NCBI GenBank assembly: GCA_038501195.1
Contig: JBBPUQ010000004.1
Span: forward strand, 620,001 to 684,000
DNA length: 64,000 nt
Origin: Nemania diffusa
Lineage: Eukaryota > Ascomycota > Sordariomycetes > Xylariales > Xylariaceae
Direction of reading: 5' to 3'
Shown: positions 52,070 through 64,000 of the stretch, piece after piece
Layout of the letters: each line of letters starts with the position of its first letter
Position numbering within the stretch: the first letter of the stretch is position 1
Position numbers and translations under genes: made by a program
Notes under the pieces: generated by a model
Told to the model about the DNA's origin: nothing
Seen by the model: the letters and a program-made list of their open reading frames with translations, nothing else
Databases searched by the model: none

Positions 52070-53987
52070 AATTAATAATATTTTAAAAATTAACAAAAGT
52101 ATAATATTATTATTTAATATATATATTATTATAAGTTTTTATAAAGTTTTGTTAAAAAAAATTATTAATTTAAATAAAGCTATTATTTTTTGTTTGTTTT
52201 TTTTTTTTTTATATTTTTATATTTTTTAAAAATTTTAAAAAAATATTAGCGATAATATTTTTTAAACTTAAACAATATATAATTATAAAATAATAATAAT
52301 TTATAAGTTTTATTTATTTTATTTATTAAAAGTTTAATATTTTTTTTATATTAAAATATTTTAAAACTATATAGTTTATTAAAATTATAAAAAAATATTA
52401 TATATTAATAAGTTTTGCTTTTTAATATAAAAGCTTTTTTATAACTATTAGTATTTTTTTATTATATATTTTATAATTAAATTTTATATTATAAAATATT
52501 TTTTAAAAAAAAACTACTAGTTTTTATAAATTTTTTAAACTATTTTTTTAAAATAATATATTTAATATTATATTATTAAAAAAATTAGTTTTTATTATAA
52601 TTTTAATATTATAAAAAAAATATTTTAAAATAAATATATTTATTAAAATTATTTATAAAATTTTAAATATTTTTAAATATTTTTTAATTTATTCAAATAT
52701 TATATTAATATATATAAAATTAATAAATAATTTTATAATTTATTTATATTTTTTTGTAAATTTTTTATAAAAGTTATAAAAGTTTAAAAATAATTATATT
52801 TTTTTAAAATATACTTTTTTTTTTTATTATAAATTAAATTTTAATAATATATAATTTTTATTTTATATATTTTTATAATAAATTTTAAAAACTTAGTTTT
52901 TATTATATAAAATTTATATTTTTTAAAATTAGTTTATAATTTAGCTTTTTTTAAATAAACTAATATTTTATTAATATAATATTTATATTTTAATTTATTA
53001 TTAAAATATATTAATATATTGTTAATATATATTATATAAAAAATATTTAAATAGTTTTTTAATATATTGTTTATATAATATTAAAAATTTATAAATTTAT
53101 TTATTAATTTAAATAAAAATTTTTTAAATTAATAAATTTTATATTTTATTTAAAAAGTTATTAATAATTTATTTTTTTTAAATATTTAAATATAATAAAA
53201 AATTTACTAAATATTTATTTTTATATAAACTTTAATTTAAAATATTTTAATTAAAGTTTTATTAATTAAAAATAATAAATATTTGTTTTTTTAAATAATT
53301 AAATTTAGTTTTTTATAGTTTATATATAGCTATAAAAAATTGTTTTTTTTTTAATAAATAAAATTAATACTGCTTATAATATTATTATTAGTTTAATAAA
53401 ATTTTTTATTAAATTATCGCTAATATATTTTTAATATATTTTTATTTTTTTTAATAATATTTTATATAATATATTATATTTTAAAAAAGTTTTAAAAAAT
53501 CTATTAATAATAATTTAATAATTAATTTTTAAATAATATAAAAATAAATTATTTAAAACTATTTTATTAAATATATTAAAATATTTATAATATTTTTTAA
53601 GTATTATATATAATATTGTTTTTTTTAATTTTTTTTTGTTTTTTATTAATTTTTTATATTTTTTTTAAAAAATTATTTAATTTAGTTTATATAATAAAGT
53701 TATATTATATAATATAATATTTTTTTGTTTTATTATTATATTAAATTTTATTATATTAATAATATTAATTTAAATTAATTAATATTTATATTATTTAATT
53801 ATGTTTTTTTATAATTAATATAAGTTATAATTATTATATTTTATTTTTAATTTATAGTTTTTTTGTTTTTTTTTTTATAAATAAAATATATAAAACTGAA
53901 TTATTTTTATAACTTTTTTTTTGTAATATATATTTTATATATTATATTTTTTATTATAAATAGTTTTTATTTATATTAAAATTAGTT
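52070..53987 (-). pseudogene. B2 interior, middle part, with integrase trace
   Basis: Collinear with about 5396-7330 of B1. The integrase-like trace of B1 recurs on the minus strand at about 53262-53330 (LYINYKK... NKYLLFLINKT), with Asp now Asn. No intact frame remains. Confidence 0.55.
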
Positions 53988-54187
53988 TGTAAGAGTTGCA
54001 GTATGTGGTGTGAGTATAGTCGCTTTGTAAAGTGATCGCTGATTTTAAGAAGTAGTTGTAGTAGATTACTTTTATTTAAGGATTAATTCTGTGTACTGTG
54101 TCCTCTTAAGTGCCAACTGGTTAATGCTTAGCTTGTGTCCGCTGTATATGTGGCGCAGCGTAGCGCGGTAGTAGCTGCCCTTTTATA
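53988..54187. mobile_element. Solo LTR of family C, almost free of RIP
   Basis: A 200-bp island of normal composition, TGTAAGAGTTGCAG to CTGCCCTTTTATA, flanked by the perfect duplication TAGTT (53983-53987 and 54188-54192). It is the same family and length as the LTRs of C1 but keeps CpG-rich words such as GTGGCGCAGCGTAGCGCGG (near 54151-54169) that read ATATATAGCACAATATAACACAG in C1. It inserted into B2. Confidence 0.92.
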
Positions 54188-54192
54188 TAGTT

Positions 54193-56951
54193 TATAAAAG
54201 TTATAAAATTAAAATAAATAGTTAAAAAATAATTAAAAATTTTTTTTATATAACTTTTGTTTTTGTTTTTTTAATATTTAAATTTATTAATATAAAAGCA
54301 GACTTTTTTAAGTTTAGTTTTTATATCTTTTTTATTTTGTTTTTTTTTTTAATAAATTTGATTTATTTATTTGTTTTTTTTTTTTTTTTTTTTATATTTA
54401 TTAATTTTTATTAATAATTTATATTTTATTAATAATTAAAGTTAATAATTAAATTTTTTATATTATTTATTAAAATTTTAAAAGTTTAATATTTTAGTTT
54501 TTAATTATTAAAAAATAATAGTTTTTTTTTATTATTATTTATTAATATATTATAATAATTTAAATATTTTTTTTATATAATAATGTTATATTTTATATTT
54601 ATTATTAATAAAAATATATTTAAAATTATTTTGTTTTAAATATAAAAATATATTTTTAAAACAATATTAATAATTTATATAGCTTTTTTATTATAGTTTA
54701 TTATTTAAAATAATATAAATTTTATAATTGTTTTAAATTTTAAATATTTTAAAATTTTTATAGCAAAGTTTAATTTAATTAATAAATATATATTAATTTT
54801 TATATTAATTAATATTTTTATTAATAAAGTAAATTTATTATTTGCTATTATATAATTTATAAAAAAAGGGTTTTTTTTTAATAGTTTTTATAAAAAATTA
54901 AATAGTATTTTTTTATATTTATTTATATTTAATATTAATATATAAATTTATTGAAAATAAAAGTTTAATTATTTTAAACAATATTTTTTAGCTTTTATTT
55001 AAATATAACTTTTATTTATTTAAACTTTATAGTTTAAACAAAAATAATATTAATATAACTTATATTAAACTGTTTAAAATTTAATTTATATAAATATTTG
55101 TTATTTTTATATTTTTAATTATAATATATAAAATATTATTTTTATAAAATTAAAACTTTTATTTAATTAAATAAAACTTTAATATAAATATAATAGCTAT
55201 TTAAAGCTATATTTAAAATTAAAATATTTAAATATTTAGTACTACTGCTTTAATAAAAATTTGATTTTGCAGAGTTTTTTTTTTTTTTAAGTTTTAAGTT
55301 TTTTTTTTATTTAGTTATTTTTAAAAAGTTTTTTTTTTGTTATATTTTTTAAACAATAAAATTTTTATACTGTTAATAATTATATATTTAAATATAGTTA
55401 TAAAAGTTAATAAATATTATTTAATTATTATATAGCTTTTTAATATATAATTTATTAATTTATTTAAATAATTTGTTATATAAATTTTTTTTAAAGTTTA
55501 TAAAATTAATTTAAGTTGTTTTAGTTTATTTAATAAACTTTATATTAAATTATATAAATTTATTAATGTTTTATATTTTAAAGTTTTAATATTTAATTTA
55601 TACTTTTTTATATTTATTAAAGTTATAATAATAAATAAATAAATAATTTAAAATTTCTATGTTTATTTTTAAAATAAGTTTTTTTTTATAATTATTTATA
55701 ATAAATATTATAATATTTTTAAAAATAAAACTTTTTATTTAATTAATAATATAATCGATTTTTTTTAAATTTTAGTTATAATAATTAATATTTTTAATTA
55801 ATTTATTTTTTAGTAATATAAACTAATATTTAAATTAAACTTTAGTTTTATTTTTTATTAATTTATTATTAATAAATATAAATAAATTAGCTGTTTTAAT
55901 TAATAGTTTAGTTTTTTTTTTAATAATTATAAAAACTTTATTAATAGTTTTAAATTTTAAAATGTTTTTTTGTTTTTATTTTTATTGCTAAATTATTTTA
56001 ATAAAAACTAAATTGTTAACAAAAGCTATTAATATAAGCTTTAATATTATAGCTATTATAGCTATAATTTAATTTTAAAAAATTTCGATTTAACTTTTTA
56101 AATTTATAATTTTTTTTTTATAAATATTTATAGCTTTTTAAAATATAGCATTTTAAAAGTTAGCTTTTTAATAAATTATATTTATTTTTTATTATTTAGT
56201 TTTTTTTTTAGCTTAATTATTTAAATATATAAAAAGTAAATATTTTATTAAAAAAAGTTTATTATATTTTTAAGCTTTTTTATAATTTTTTAAATAATAT
56301 TTAATTATAAAGTTTAATATTTAAACTTTTAATATATTGTTTTATTATAAATATTTATTATTATTTAAAATTGCTTAAAAATTATTAATTTATTATATTT
56401 AAATTATATTTTTTTTTTATTTTTAATAAAAAAAACAAAAGCTATTTAAAAAGTTTTATTTTAAATAATAAAATATTTAATATTAATTATTATTTTTTAA
56501 TTATATTGTTATATATAGTTTTATTAATAATTATATATTATTATTATTTATTATATTTTTTAAAGTTTTTATAAATAAATTTAAATTTTTTATAAATATT
56601 AAACATAAAAAGTTTTTTATTATTAAAAATGTTATAATAAAATTTATTATTATTATTTATAATATATTTTATAATATAAATATATTTTATATAATTTTTA
56701 AACAAACTTTAAAAGTTTTGAAATTATTAATATAGTTTATTTTATTTATAGTTTATTTATATTTAAAAAGTAAGTTTTATTAATTTATTTTTAATAAATT
56801 ATATTTATTATTTAGTTTTTTTATAATTAGTAATAAATATGTTATTATTTAAAATCAATTATATTATTTTAATATATTAAAATTAATTAATTTGTTTAAA
56901 AGTTTTTAAAAATTTATTATTTTTTTAAATAGTTGAAATAAATTTTAGTTT
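54193..56951 (-). pseudogene. B2 interior, right part
   Basis: Collinear with about 7340-10098 of B1. Heavily RIP-mutated. If the element is on the minus strand this is the gag/protease side. No readable domain. Confidence 0.5.
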
Positions 56952-57261
56952 TATAATAAGTATAATATTAGCAATAAGGTCAAAAACTAAATAATACTAT
57001 ATATTTTAAAAAAAAAACTAAAGTTAAAAAAACTAAAAAACAAACTTAACTTTTTAAATTAAATCGATATATTTATATAAATGCTTTTTTATTTACTACT
57101 TTTTTTTTTTTATATTTATTATTTTATTCAACTTTTAATAGGTTTATTATTTTAAGCAAATAATAAGATCTATTTAGTTACTTTAGCTATTTACTAACTA
57201 TACTGTATGTATTAACCACTTTTAAGATTTATTTATTCAAATATAAATATAGTTTATAACA
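56952..57261. repeat. Right LTR of B2
   Basis: About 310 bp, TATAATAAGTATAATATT to TTTATAACA, followed by the TSD TTAAT (57262-57266). The right third keeps unmutated words (AAGATCTATTTAG, ACTGTATGTATTAACCAC). Confidence 0.9.
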
Positions 57262-57266
57262 TTAAT

Positions 57267-60200
57267 AATAATATAATTTTTATAAACTTTATTAATTAAT
57301 TATTATATTATAAAAATAAAACAATTAAAAAATATAAATAGTTTTATAAAGTTTATTTTATTATTTTTATATATAATATTAAAATTTTTATTAATTAATA
57401 TTTAATTTTTAAATTTTAAAATATATAGTTTTATAATAATTATAATTTAATTTTATTAATTTTTAATAAATTTAATTTATATTATAATAATTTTATTTAT
57501 TTTTATAATATTTTATATATATTAAATTTTATATTATTTAAAAAATATTTAAAAATATTTTATAATTATAAATTTAAATATATATATATATATATATATT
57601 ATTTTTAACTTTATAACATTTTTAAATTATATTTTAAATGTTTTTAAAAATTATATTTATATTTTAAAAAATAAATAAAGCTTTATTAAATAAATCAAAT
57701 TATAATATTATTTAAAAAAAATTAAAAATATTTATAGTTATAATTATAGTTATAGCTATAAAACTAGTTTTATTTTATAAAATAAAAATATATTAATTTT
57801 AATTAAAATTTTTAATAGTTTTTAAATATATTTTTTAATAAATATAAATAAATTTATTAATATAATTAATAAATAAAATTATTTTAAAGCTTTTTATAAA
57901 TAATATTATAATAACTATATTATTAAAATAAAATTTAAATATATAATTATATTTAAATTTATTAATATTAAATTTTAATAAATTTATATATAAAACTATT
58001 AATATTATAATAATACAAAGAAATATTATAATATTAATAATAATAATAATATATTATTTAATTAAATTATTTTTTTTAATAAATTTTATAAATATAATAA
58101 TATTTTAATAAAAATTTAATATAATAATATAATTAAAAAATTTAACTATTATAAAGTTTATATTTATAAATTTTATATTAAAAAAAACATTAAGTTTAAA
58201 ATTATTAATAATTTAAATAATAATTTCGAAAATATTTATTTTATTAAATTTATTAATTTAATTTTAAAATTAAAAAAAAATATTATATATTTAATTAAAG
58301 TTATAAAATTATTAATATTATATATTATTTATAATAATTGTTTAATTATTTTAATATTAAAAATATAATTAAAAAATTATTTATAACTAATTATAACTAT
58401 AAAACAACTAATATTAAAATATATAGTTATAAATTTAATATTATTATTTATAATTATATAAATTTATAAATATATATAAAAAACAAAATAATTAATTTAA
58501 TTAATAAGTTTAATATTAAAATTAATTAAAACAATATTAAATATATTATTTAAAAAAAAATGTTATTTTTATTAAGTTTAAATTAATTAAATATATTATT
58601 AAATATTATATTAATTATATTAATAAAATAAAAATATATAATATAATATAAAAAACAATTAATATAATTTATAAATTAATAATTATAGTTATAATATTAT
58701 AACAATAATAGTTATAAATTAAATATTATAAATATATTTTTAATTAAAAATATATTATAAAAATTAAATATATAAAAATTAAACTGTTTTTTTTTTTTTA
58801 AATATTTAATAAAAATTTATTGTTTCTTTTTTAATATATAAATTATATTTATTAATTAAAATGAAATAGTTGTTTTAAATATTAAAATATATATTATTAT
58901 TTATTTATTAAAATATAATTTATTAATAAAATAATTAATAATAAAATTATTAAATATAATAAAATTATTTATTATAATTATAATTATAAATATTATTATT
59001 ATAAAAGTTAATATAGTTATTTTTTTTAATGAAAATAATATAAGTTATAATTAAAATAATTATTATTATTAAAAAGTTTATTATAGTTATCATTATAATA
59101 ATTACTATATTATTAATAAAAATCTTAAAATTTATATTTATATAAAAAGCTATAAAAGCTACTAAACCAATAGTTATTTTAATTTATATCATTAAAAAAC
59201 TTTTTTATAAAAAATATTAAATTAATAAATAATTTTAAAACTAATAATATAAACATTTTAATAATATAAAAAATAATTAAAGAATTAAATAAAAAGTAAT
59301 AAAAATTAAAACTAATATTTTATTATAATTAAATAAAACTATATAATATATTTTTTATTTATTTTTTAAATATATTAAAAAAATATTAAAAATAATTTAA
59401 TTTATAAATTTATTATATAGTTATTAAAAATTTAAATATAATTAATTTTTAATAATAAATTTATAATTATAACAGTTTTAAATTATTAATATAATTTAAA
59501 TTTATATTTATATATTTATTAAAATTGTTTTTTATAATATAAAAATTATTTAAAATTACTTTTAAAAATTTAATAATATTATATTTATATTTATTTTTAA
59601 ATTTATATAATATAAATTTAAAACTAATATTTATAACAACTTTAATAATTTTATTTAATATATTTATATATTAAATTTACATTTTATTATAAAATAATTA
59701 TAAAAAGTTATTTTAAAAAATAATTTATTTAATAAACTTTTAAATATATTAATAAATAAAAGTAATAAAAATTATATATTATATTAATAAATATTATTAT
59801 TAATAATAATATATTTATTTATATTAAATAAAAAAATTAAATTTAAATTAAAATATTTAATTAATTAAATTTGTTATATAATAGTTAAATTATAAATAAA
59901 TTTATTTATTAAAACTTTAGTTATAATAAAAATATTATTTATAAAATTTTTTATAAATTTTTTTTATAACTATTTTAATAATTAAAACAATTTATATTAT
60001 ATATTACTTTATATTTTTATTATTAAAATTAGCTATAATAAAAATAAATTTAAAATAAATAATAATATTTAAAATAATTAATATAAAATTAATAAATTAT
60101 TTAAATATAATAAAATAAATCAAATTAAATTTAAATAAAGAAATTAATATAAAATATAATATTTTAATTAAAAGTTTTTTAAATAAAAAAATAAAAAAAA

Positions 60201-60949
60201 TAATTATATGAATTTATTTATTATAATTTAATAAACTTTTATATTTAATTTTTATTTTAATTAAAATAAAATAAAATAATTTTTAATAAAAAAATTATAA
60301 ATAATAAAAATAAAAATATATATTTAAATTTTATTAATAATTTAATTAATTAAATAATTAAAAAGAAATTTTATAATATTATATTTAAAAAATAATTTTA
60401 TTAAAAATTTTAAAAACTAATAAAAATAATAAAACTATAATTTAAAATTAAAAAAATAAATAAAAATATTTTATTTTAATTTTTATATTTAAAAAAAGTT
60501 TATATTAATTTATAAAAATGTTATAATATAATAGTAAAAATAATAGTTTTAAAAATTATTTAAAATATAAGTTATTAAATTAAATAAAAATAATAGTTTA
60601 ATTAAAAAAAAAAAAAAAACTATTTATTTTATAAAAAAATAACTTAAATATTATTAAAATTAAATTATAAATATATTTTAAAAAAATATTATTATTTAAA
60701 TAAATATTTAAAGTTTATATTATTTATAAGTTATTTTTATAAAAAATATTAAAAAGTTTAAAAATATAAAAGTTTAAAATATTATAAAAATAAATAAATT
60801 TATTATAAAAATAATATATTAAAAAAAAAACAAATAAAAAAAAATAATATTTATTAATAATATTAAAAAAAATAATTTTATATTTTTTATTAATAAAAAA
60901 ACAGATTGTTTTTTAATAATATTAATAGTTTATTAATAAATTAACTATT

Positions 60950-60980
<31 letters not shown>

Positions 60981-61011
60981 AAAATTGTTAATAAAATTAT
61001 TAATTATTAAA
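57267..61011. repeat. A1 internal segment, last part
   Basis: Matches 47980-51875 of A2 closely but with still fewer G/C. It runs into the right LTR of A1. An (AT)n run at 60960-60980 replaces the poly-A tract of A2. No coding content. Confidence 0.72.
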
Positions 61012-61221
61012 TATAATATTAATTTAAGTTAAAACTTTTCATTTTATTTTTTAATTTAAAACTATTTTAAATATAAAAATTATTTTAAATATAATTAATA
61101 ATAATATTATTAAAAAAACATTTTTAAAAAAGTATTATATAATATTGTTATAAAAACAACTTTTTAAAAATAACTTTTTTTAAAATAACTTTTTTAAAAA
61201 GCTTTTTTATTAATTTTAACA
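61012..61221. repeat. Right LTR of A1
   Basis: About 210 bp, TATAATATTAATTTAAG to TTTTAACA, followed by GTAAA (61222-61226). It aligns with 1395-1575 and, with more divergence, with the A2 LTRs. A small AT-rich duplication (AACTTTTTTTAAAATAACTTTTTT region) makes it longer than its partner. Confidence 0.75.
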
Positions 61222-61226
61222 GTAAA

Positions 61227-63290
61227 AATTAATTTATTATTATTAAAAACTAAATTAATATTAATAAAATTAAAAATATTATTTTATTTATTAAATTATA
61301 AAATCGGCATTTTTTTTATAAAGTTAAAAATTATAAAAATAAAAAAAGTAATATATTGTTTTTATTATTGCTAAAGTTATAGCTTAATAAATTATTGTTA
61401 TTATTATAGTTATTTTTATAATTATTATTAAAAGTTTTTTTAAAACTAAAAACTTTAAACAATTAATAATAAAGTTTAAATATTTAATATTATTAATATT
61501 TATAGCTATAAATTAAAAATTAAATTTAATTTTAATATATAATAAAATATTATAATAAATTATTATATAAAATATTTTTATATAATTTAATAAATAACTT
61601 TTTTATTAATAGTTATAATTTAATATTAAATTAAACAAATAAAATAATTATAATTAAAAAAAAAATATTATTTAATATTATAAATATATAATATATAAAT
61701 ATATTTATAATAATTATTATTAAATTAATAAACTTTATTATTAATATTAATAAAGTTTTAAAAAAATATTTTTTTAATATTTATATAATTATAAATTTTT
61801 TTATATTTATTTTTAATATAAGAACTAATATTAAAATATATTTTGTTTTTTAAAATATTTTTTATAATAAAAAGTTTATTTTTTTATAAAACTTATTTAT
61901 AAATAAAAATAAAAGCTATATAAATATAAATAATATATATAAATTAATAAAATTATTATAATTTATAATTAATATTAATATTTTAAAAATTAAATTAGTT
62001 ATTATTATAATAATATTTATAAAATTTATAATTATTTATTATTAAATTAAAAGTTTCATTATTATTATTTATATATTATTTATTATTATATTTATTATAT
62101 ATTTATATATTATATTAAATATTTTATTTATTTTATAACTTTTTTTTTTAATTATTAAATTTATTTTAAATATATTTTTAAATATAGCAATTATTATTAA
62201 ATTTTTAAAATATTGTTTTTATTTTAATATTTTTATTTTTATTTATTTTAAAATTAAATAATATATTATTTATAGTTTATAACTTTTATTTTATATATAA
62301 TTATATATATAAAAGCTTAAAATTTTAAAAATTTTAAAATATTAAAGTAATATTATTATAAAGTTTTAATTATAATTAAAAATTAAATTATTATAAAAGT
62401 TTTATTATATTAAATTTAATAAATTTTAATATAAAATTTTTAACAATAATAAATAAATAAAACTTTTTAATTATAAACAAGTTTTTACTTTTTTTTATAA
62501 ATATATTTTTTTTATATTTTTATTTAATATATATAATAAAAATATAATAAAATAATATAATAAAATAAATACAATAATTTAAAAATTATATTAATATAAT
62601 TAAAAAAATAAAATAAAAATATTATTTAAAAATATAAAATATAATATAAATTTTATAAAAATATTTAATTATTAATTATTAATTAAATAAATATATATAT
62701 ATAAATTAATAAATTATATAAAAATTTTTAATTAATAAAGTAAATATATAACAATTTAAATTATATAAAAAAAATAAAAAAAATAAAGCTAAATTTAATT
62801 ATATATAATAAAACTTTAATATAATTACTATTATTTAAATATAAAATAAATTAATATTTAAAAAACTATTAATTAAAAATATTATAAATATTAATTATAA
62901 TTAAATATAATTAAAAAAGATTAATATAGTAGCTTTAATATATAAAAATATAAAAATATAAAAATATAAAAATAATATAAAAATTTTTATATTAATTTAT
63001 ATTAATTTATAAAAAGTTTAATAATAATTAATTATTTAAAATAAAAAATTTATTAAATTTAATTAATATTATTTTTAAATAATAAAAATTTAATTTAAAT
63101 AAAATAATATATTATTAAAAATAAATATAATATTTAAAAAAATAAAAACTTTTGTTATAATATATATATTAAAGTTAAAACATTTAAATAATAAAAATTT
63201 AATTTTAATAATATATTATAAATAATATATAATTTATTAATAAAAACAAAAAAATTAAAAATATTAAGTTGTTTATTAATAAAACTTTAT
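61227..63290. repeat. Repeat X, right part of the outermost copy
   Basis: Repeats 18130-about 20220, beginning AATTAATTTATTATTATT just after the A1 TSD. It contains the same ordered landmarks as the other copy, including the repeated TATAAAAATATAAAAATATA run at about 62940-62970. The right limit is blurred. No gene. Confidence 0.72.
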
Positions 63291-64000
63291 ATATATATAT
63301 ATATAAAAAGATTTAAAATAATTTATAAAGTTTAAAGTTTATTTTTAAGTTTTAAAGTTTTATATTAATTTATATATATTTTTTACAAAAAAAAATACAA
63401 TTAAAAAAATTATATATAAATTATTTATATATATATATATATATAACTTACAAGTTTTATAAATTTTAATAAATTTTTATATTTTTTATTTATTTAATTA
63501 TTTAATAAAAATTCTAATTCAAGTTTTAGTTATATATATTTAATATATATATAAAAGTTTTATTAAATTATTAATTTAATATTAAAATTTTTTTTTTTAT
63601 ATAATAATTTTAGTTTTAATATTAATTAATTTTTTTTTATTTTTTTTTACTATTTAATTGATTTATATATATTTTTATTTATATAACTAATTTATTTATA
63701 TTAACTAATTTTTTTAATATTTAATTAAATGTTTTTTTATATAAATATTTATTAAATTATTTTTATTATCGATTTAATATATTTTTATAATTTTATAATT
63801 TTTATATATTATTTAAAATAATATAATATTAATTATAAATTGCTTTTTTTATATAATTTTTAATTTAATTAAATATTTATATAAAAATATAAAATTAATA
63901 TATATAATTAATAATATAGTTAATAATTTTATTATATAAATAATTTTTTAAAAAGTTATATTAAATATAATAATATAATTAAATTTATTAATTATATTAT
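63291..64000. other. A+T-rich flank, nothing identified
   Basis: No match to other parts of the window, no frame, no array apart from short (AT)n runs at 63283-63304 and 63427-63443. It is probably the sequence into which X inserted, or more of X. Confidence 0.35.

Larger units (their letters stand above)
21241..57261 (-). mobile_element. LTR retrotransposon B2, split by A2 and by a solo LTR
   Basis: The LTRs at 21241-21549 and 56952-57261 are about 309-310 bp and flanked by a perfect TTAAT duplication (21236-21240 and 57262-57266). Removing the nested A2 (23263-52069) and the family-C solo LTR (53988-54187) leaves about 7.0 kb, collinear with B1: 21550-23262 corresponds to about 3583-5395, and 52070-56951 to about 5396-10098. 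Both B copies have the same orientation. The interior is a RIP-dead pol region. Confidence 0.88.
1395..61221. mobile_element. LTR retrotransposon A1, outermost insertion, carrying all later insertions
   Basis: The element is bounded by similar terminal repeats (about 1395-1575 and 61012-61221). Flanks are ATAAA (1390-1394) and GTAAA (61222-61226), a 5-bp TSD differing by one G-to-A. The empty target survives in the second X copy at 18125-18129 (ATAAA), where X sequence runs on uninterrupted. Internal sequence is split by a solo LTR, element B1, an X copy and element B2. Surviving parts are 1576-2826, 3058-3273, about 10413-12416, about 20235-21240 and 57267-61011. Collinear matches occur in A2 (23457-25097, 43508-45857, 46980-51875). 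Coding content is erased and the superfamily is unassigned. Confidence 0.75.

Noticed and set aside
1..64000. Mitochondrial or apicoplast genome, or an A+T-rich protist such as Plasmodium
   Set aside because: No rRNA, cox/nad/cob or ribosomal genes, and spliceosomal-type introns are present. LTR and hAT elements with TSDs, and transition-only decay next to unmutated copies, point to fungal nuclear RIP rather than uniform base bias.

Overview
This window looks like part of a nuclear heterochromatic block from a filamentous (probably Pezizomycotina) fungus. It is a pile of transposons inserted into one another and mutated by repeat-induced point mutation (RIP). The evidence is extreme A+T content, almost exclusively C-to-T and G-to-A differences between repeat copies, intact LTR and target-site-duplication (TSD) geometry, and one transposase gene with short GT..AG introns whose broken codons are mostly RIP-type (CAA to TAA, TGG to TAG/TAA, CAT to TAT, GAC to AAC). 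I see no intact protein gene, rRNA or housekeeping gene.

The layout is nested and can be unpicked by matching LTRs and TSDs. An unclassified repeat X (about 1-1394 and 61227-63290) was interrupted by LTR element A1 (1395-61221). A1 in turn received a solo LTR of family S (2827-3052), LTR element B1 (3274-10407), a second copy of X (about 16690-20220, which preserves the empty A1 insertion site) and LTR element B2 (21241-57261). B2 received A2 (23263-52069), a relative of A1, and a solo LTR of family C (53988-54187). A2 received full-length element C1 (25098-43502). C1 received a little-mutated solo LTR of family S (30505-30730) and, innermost, a 10.6-kb hAT DNA transposon (31090-41700) with an 8-bp TSD. 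RIP damage follows this order: outer layers are nearly pure A+T, while the innermost insertions and two solo LTRs keep ordinary base composition.

The hAT element is the most informative part. It has CAGGG-type termini, about 220 bp of GAGTTT-rich inverted subterminal repeats, four tandem arrays on the left (a 7-mer, a roughly 230-bp unit, a 122-126-bp unit and a 106+40+106-bp higher-order unit), a 10-exon transposase pseudogene (about 35700-38786) with recognisable BED-finger, catalytic-core and dimerisation segments, and on the right an 8-bp microsatellite. Between gene and right end lies a tRNA-like sequence with A and B boxes, followed 2 nt later by a 48-nt near-perfect hairpin and a T5 run. 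This resembles a compact RNA polymerase III unit.

The B and C elements carry minus-strand traces that look like Ty1/Copia integrase. The A family and X could not be assigned. All coordinates were set by eye; TSD-bounded ends should be accurate to a base or two, other repeat limits to tens of bases.
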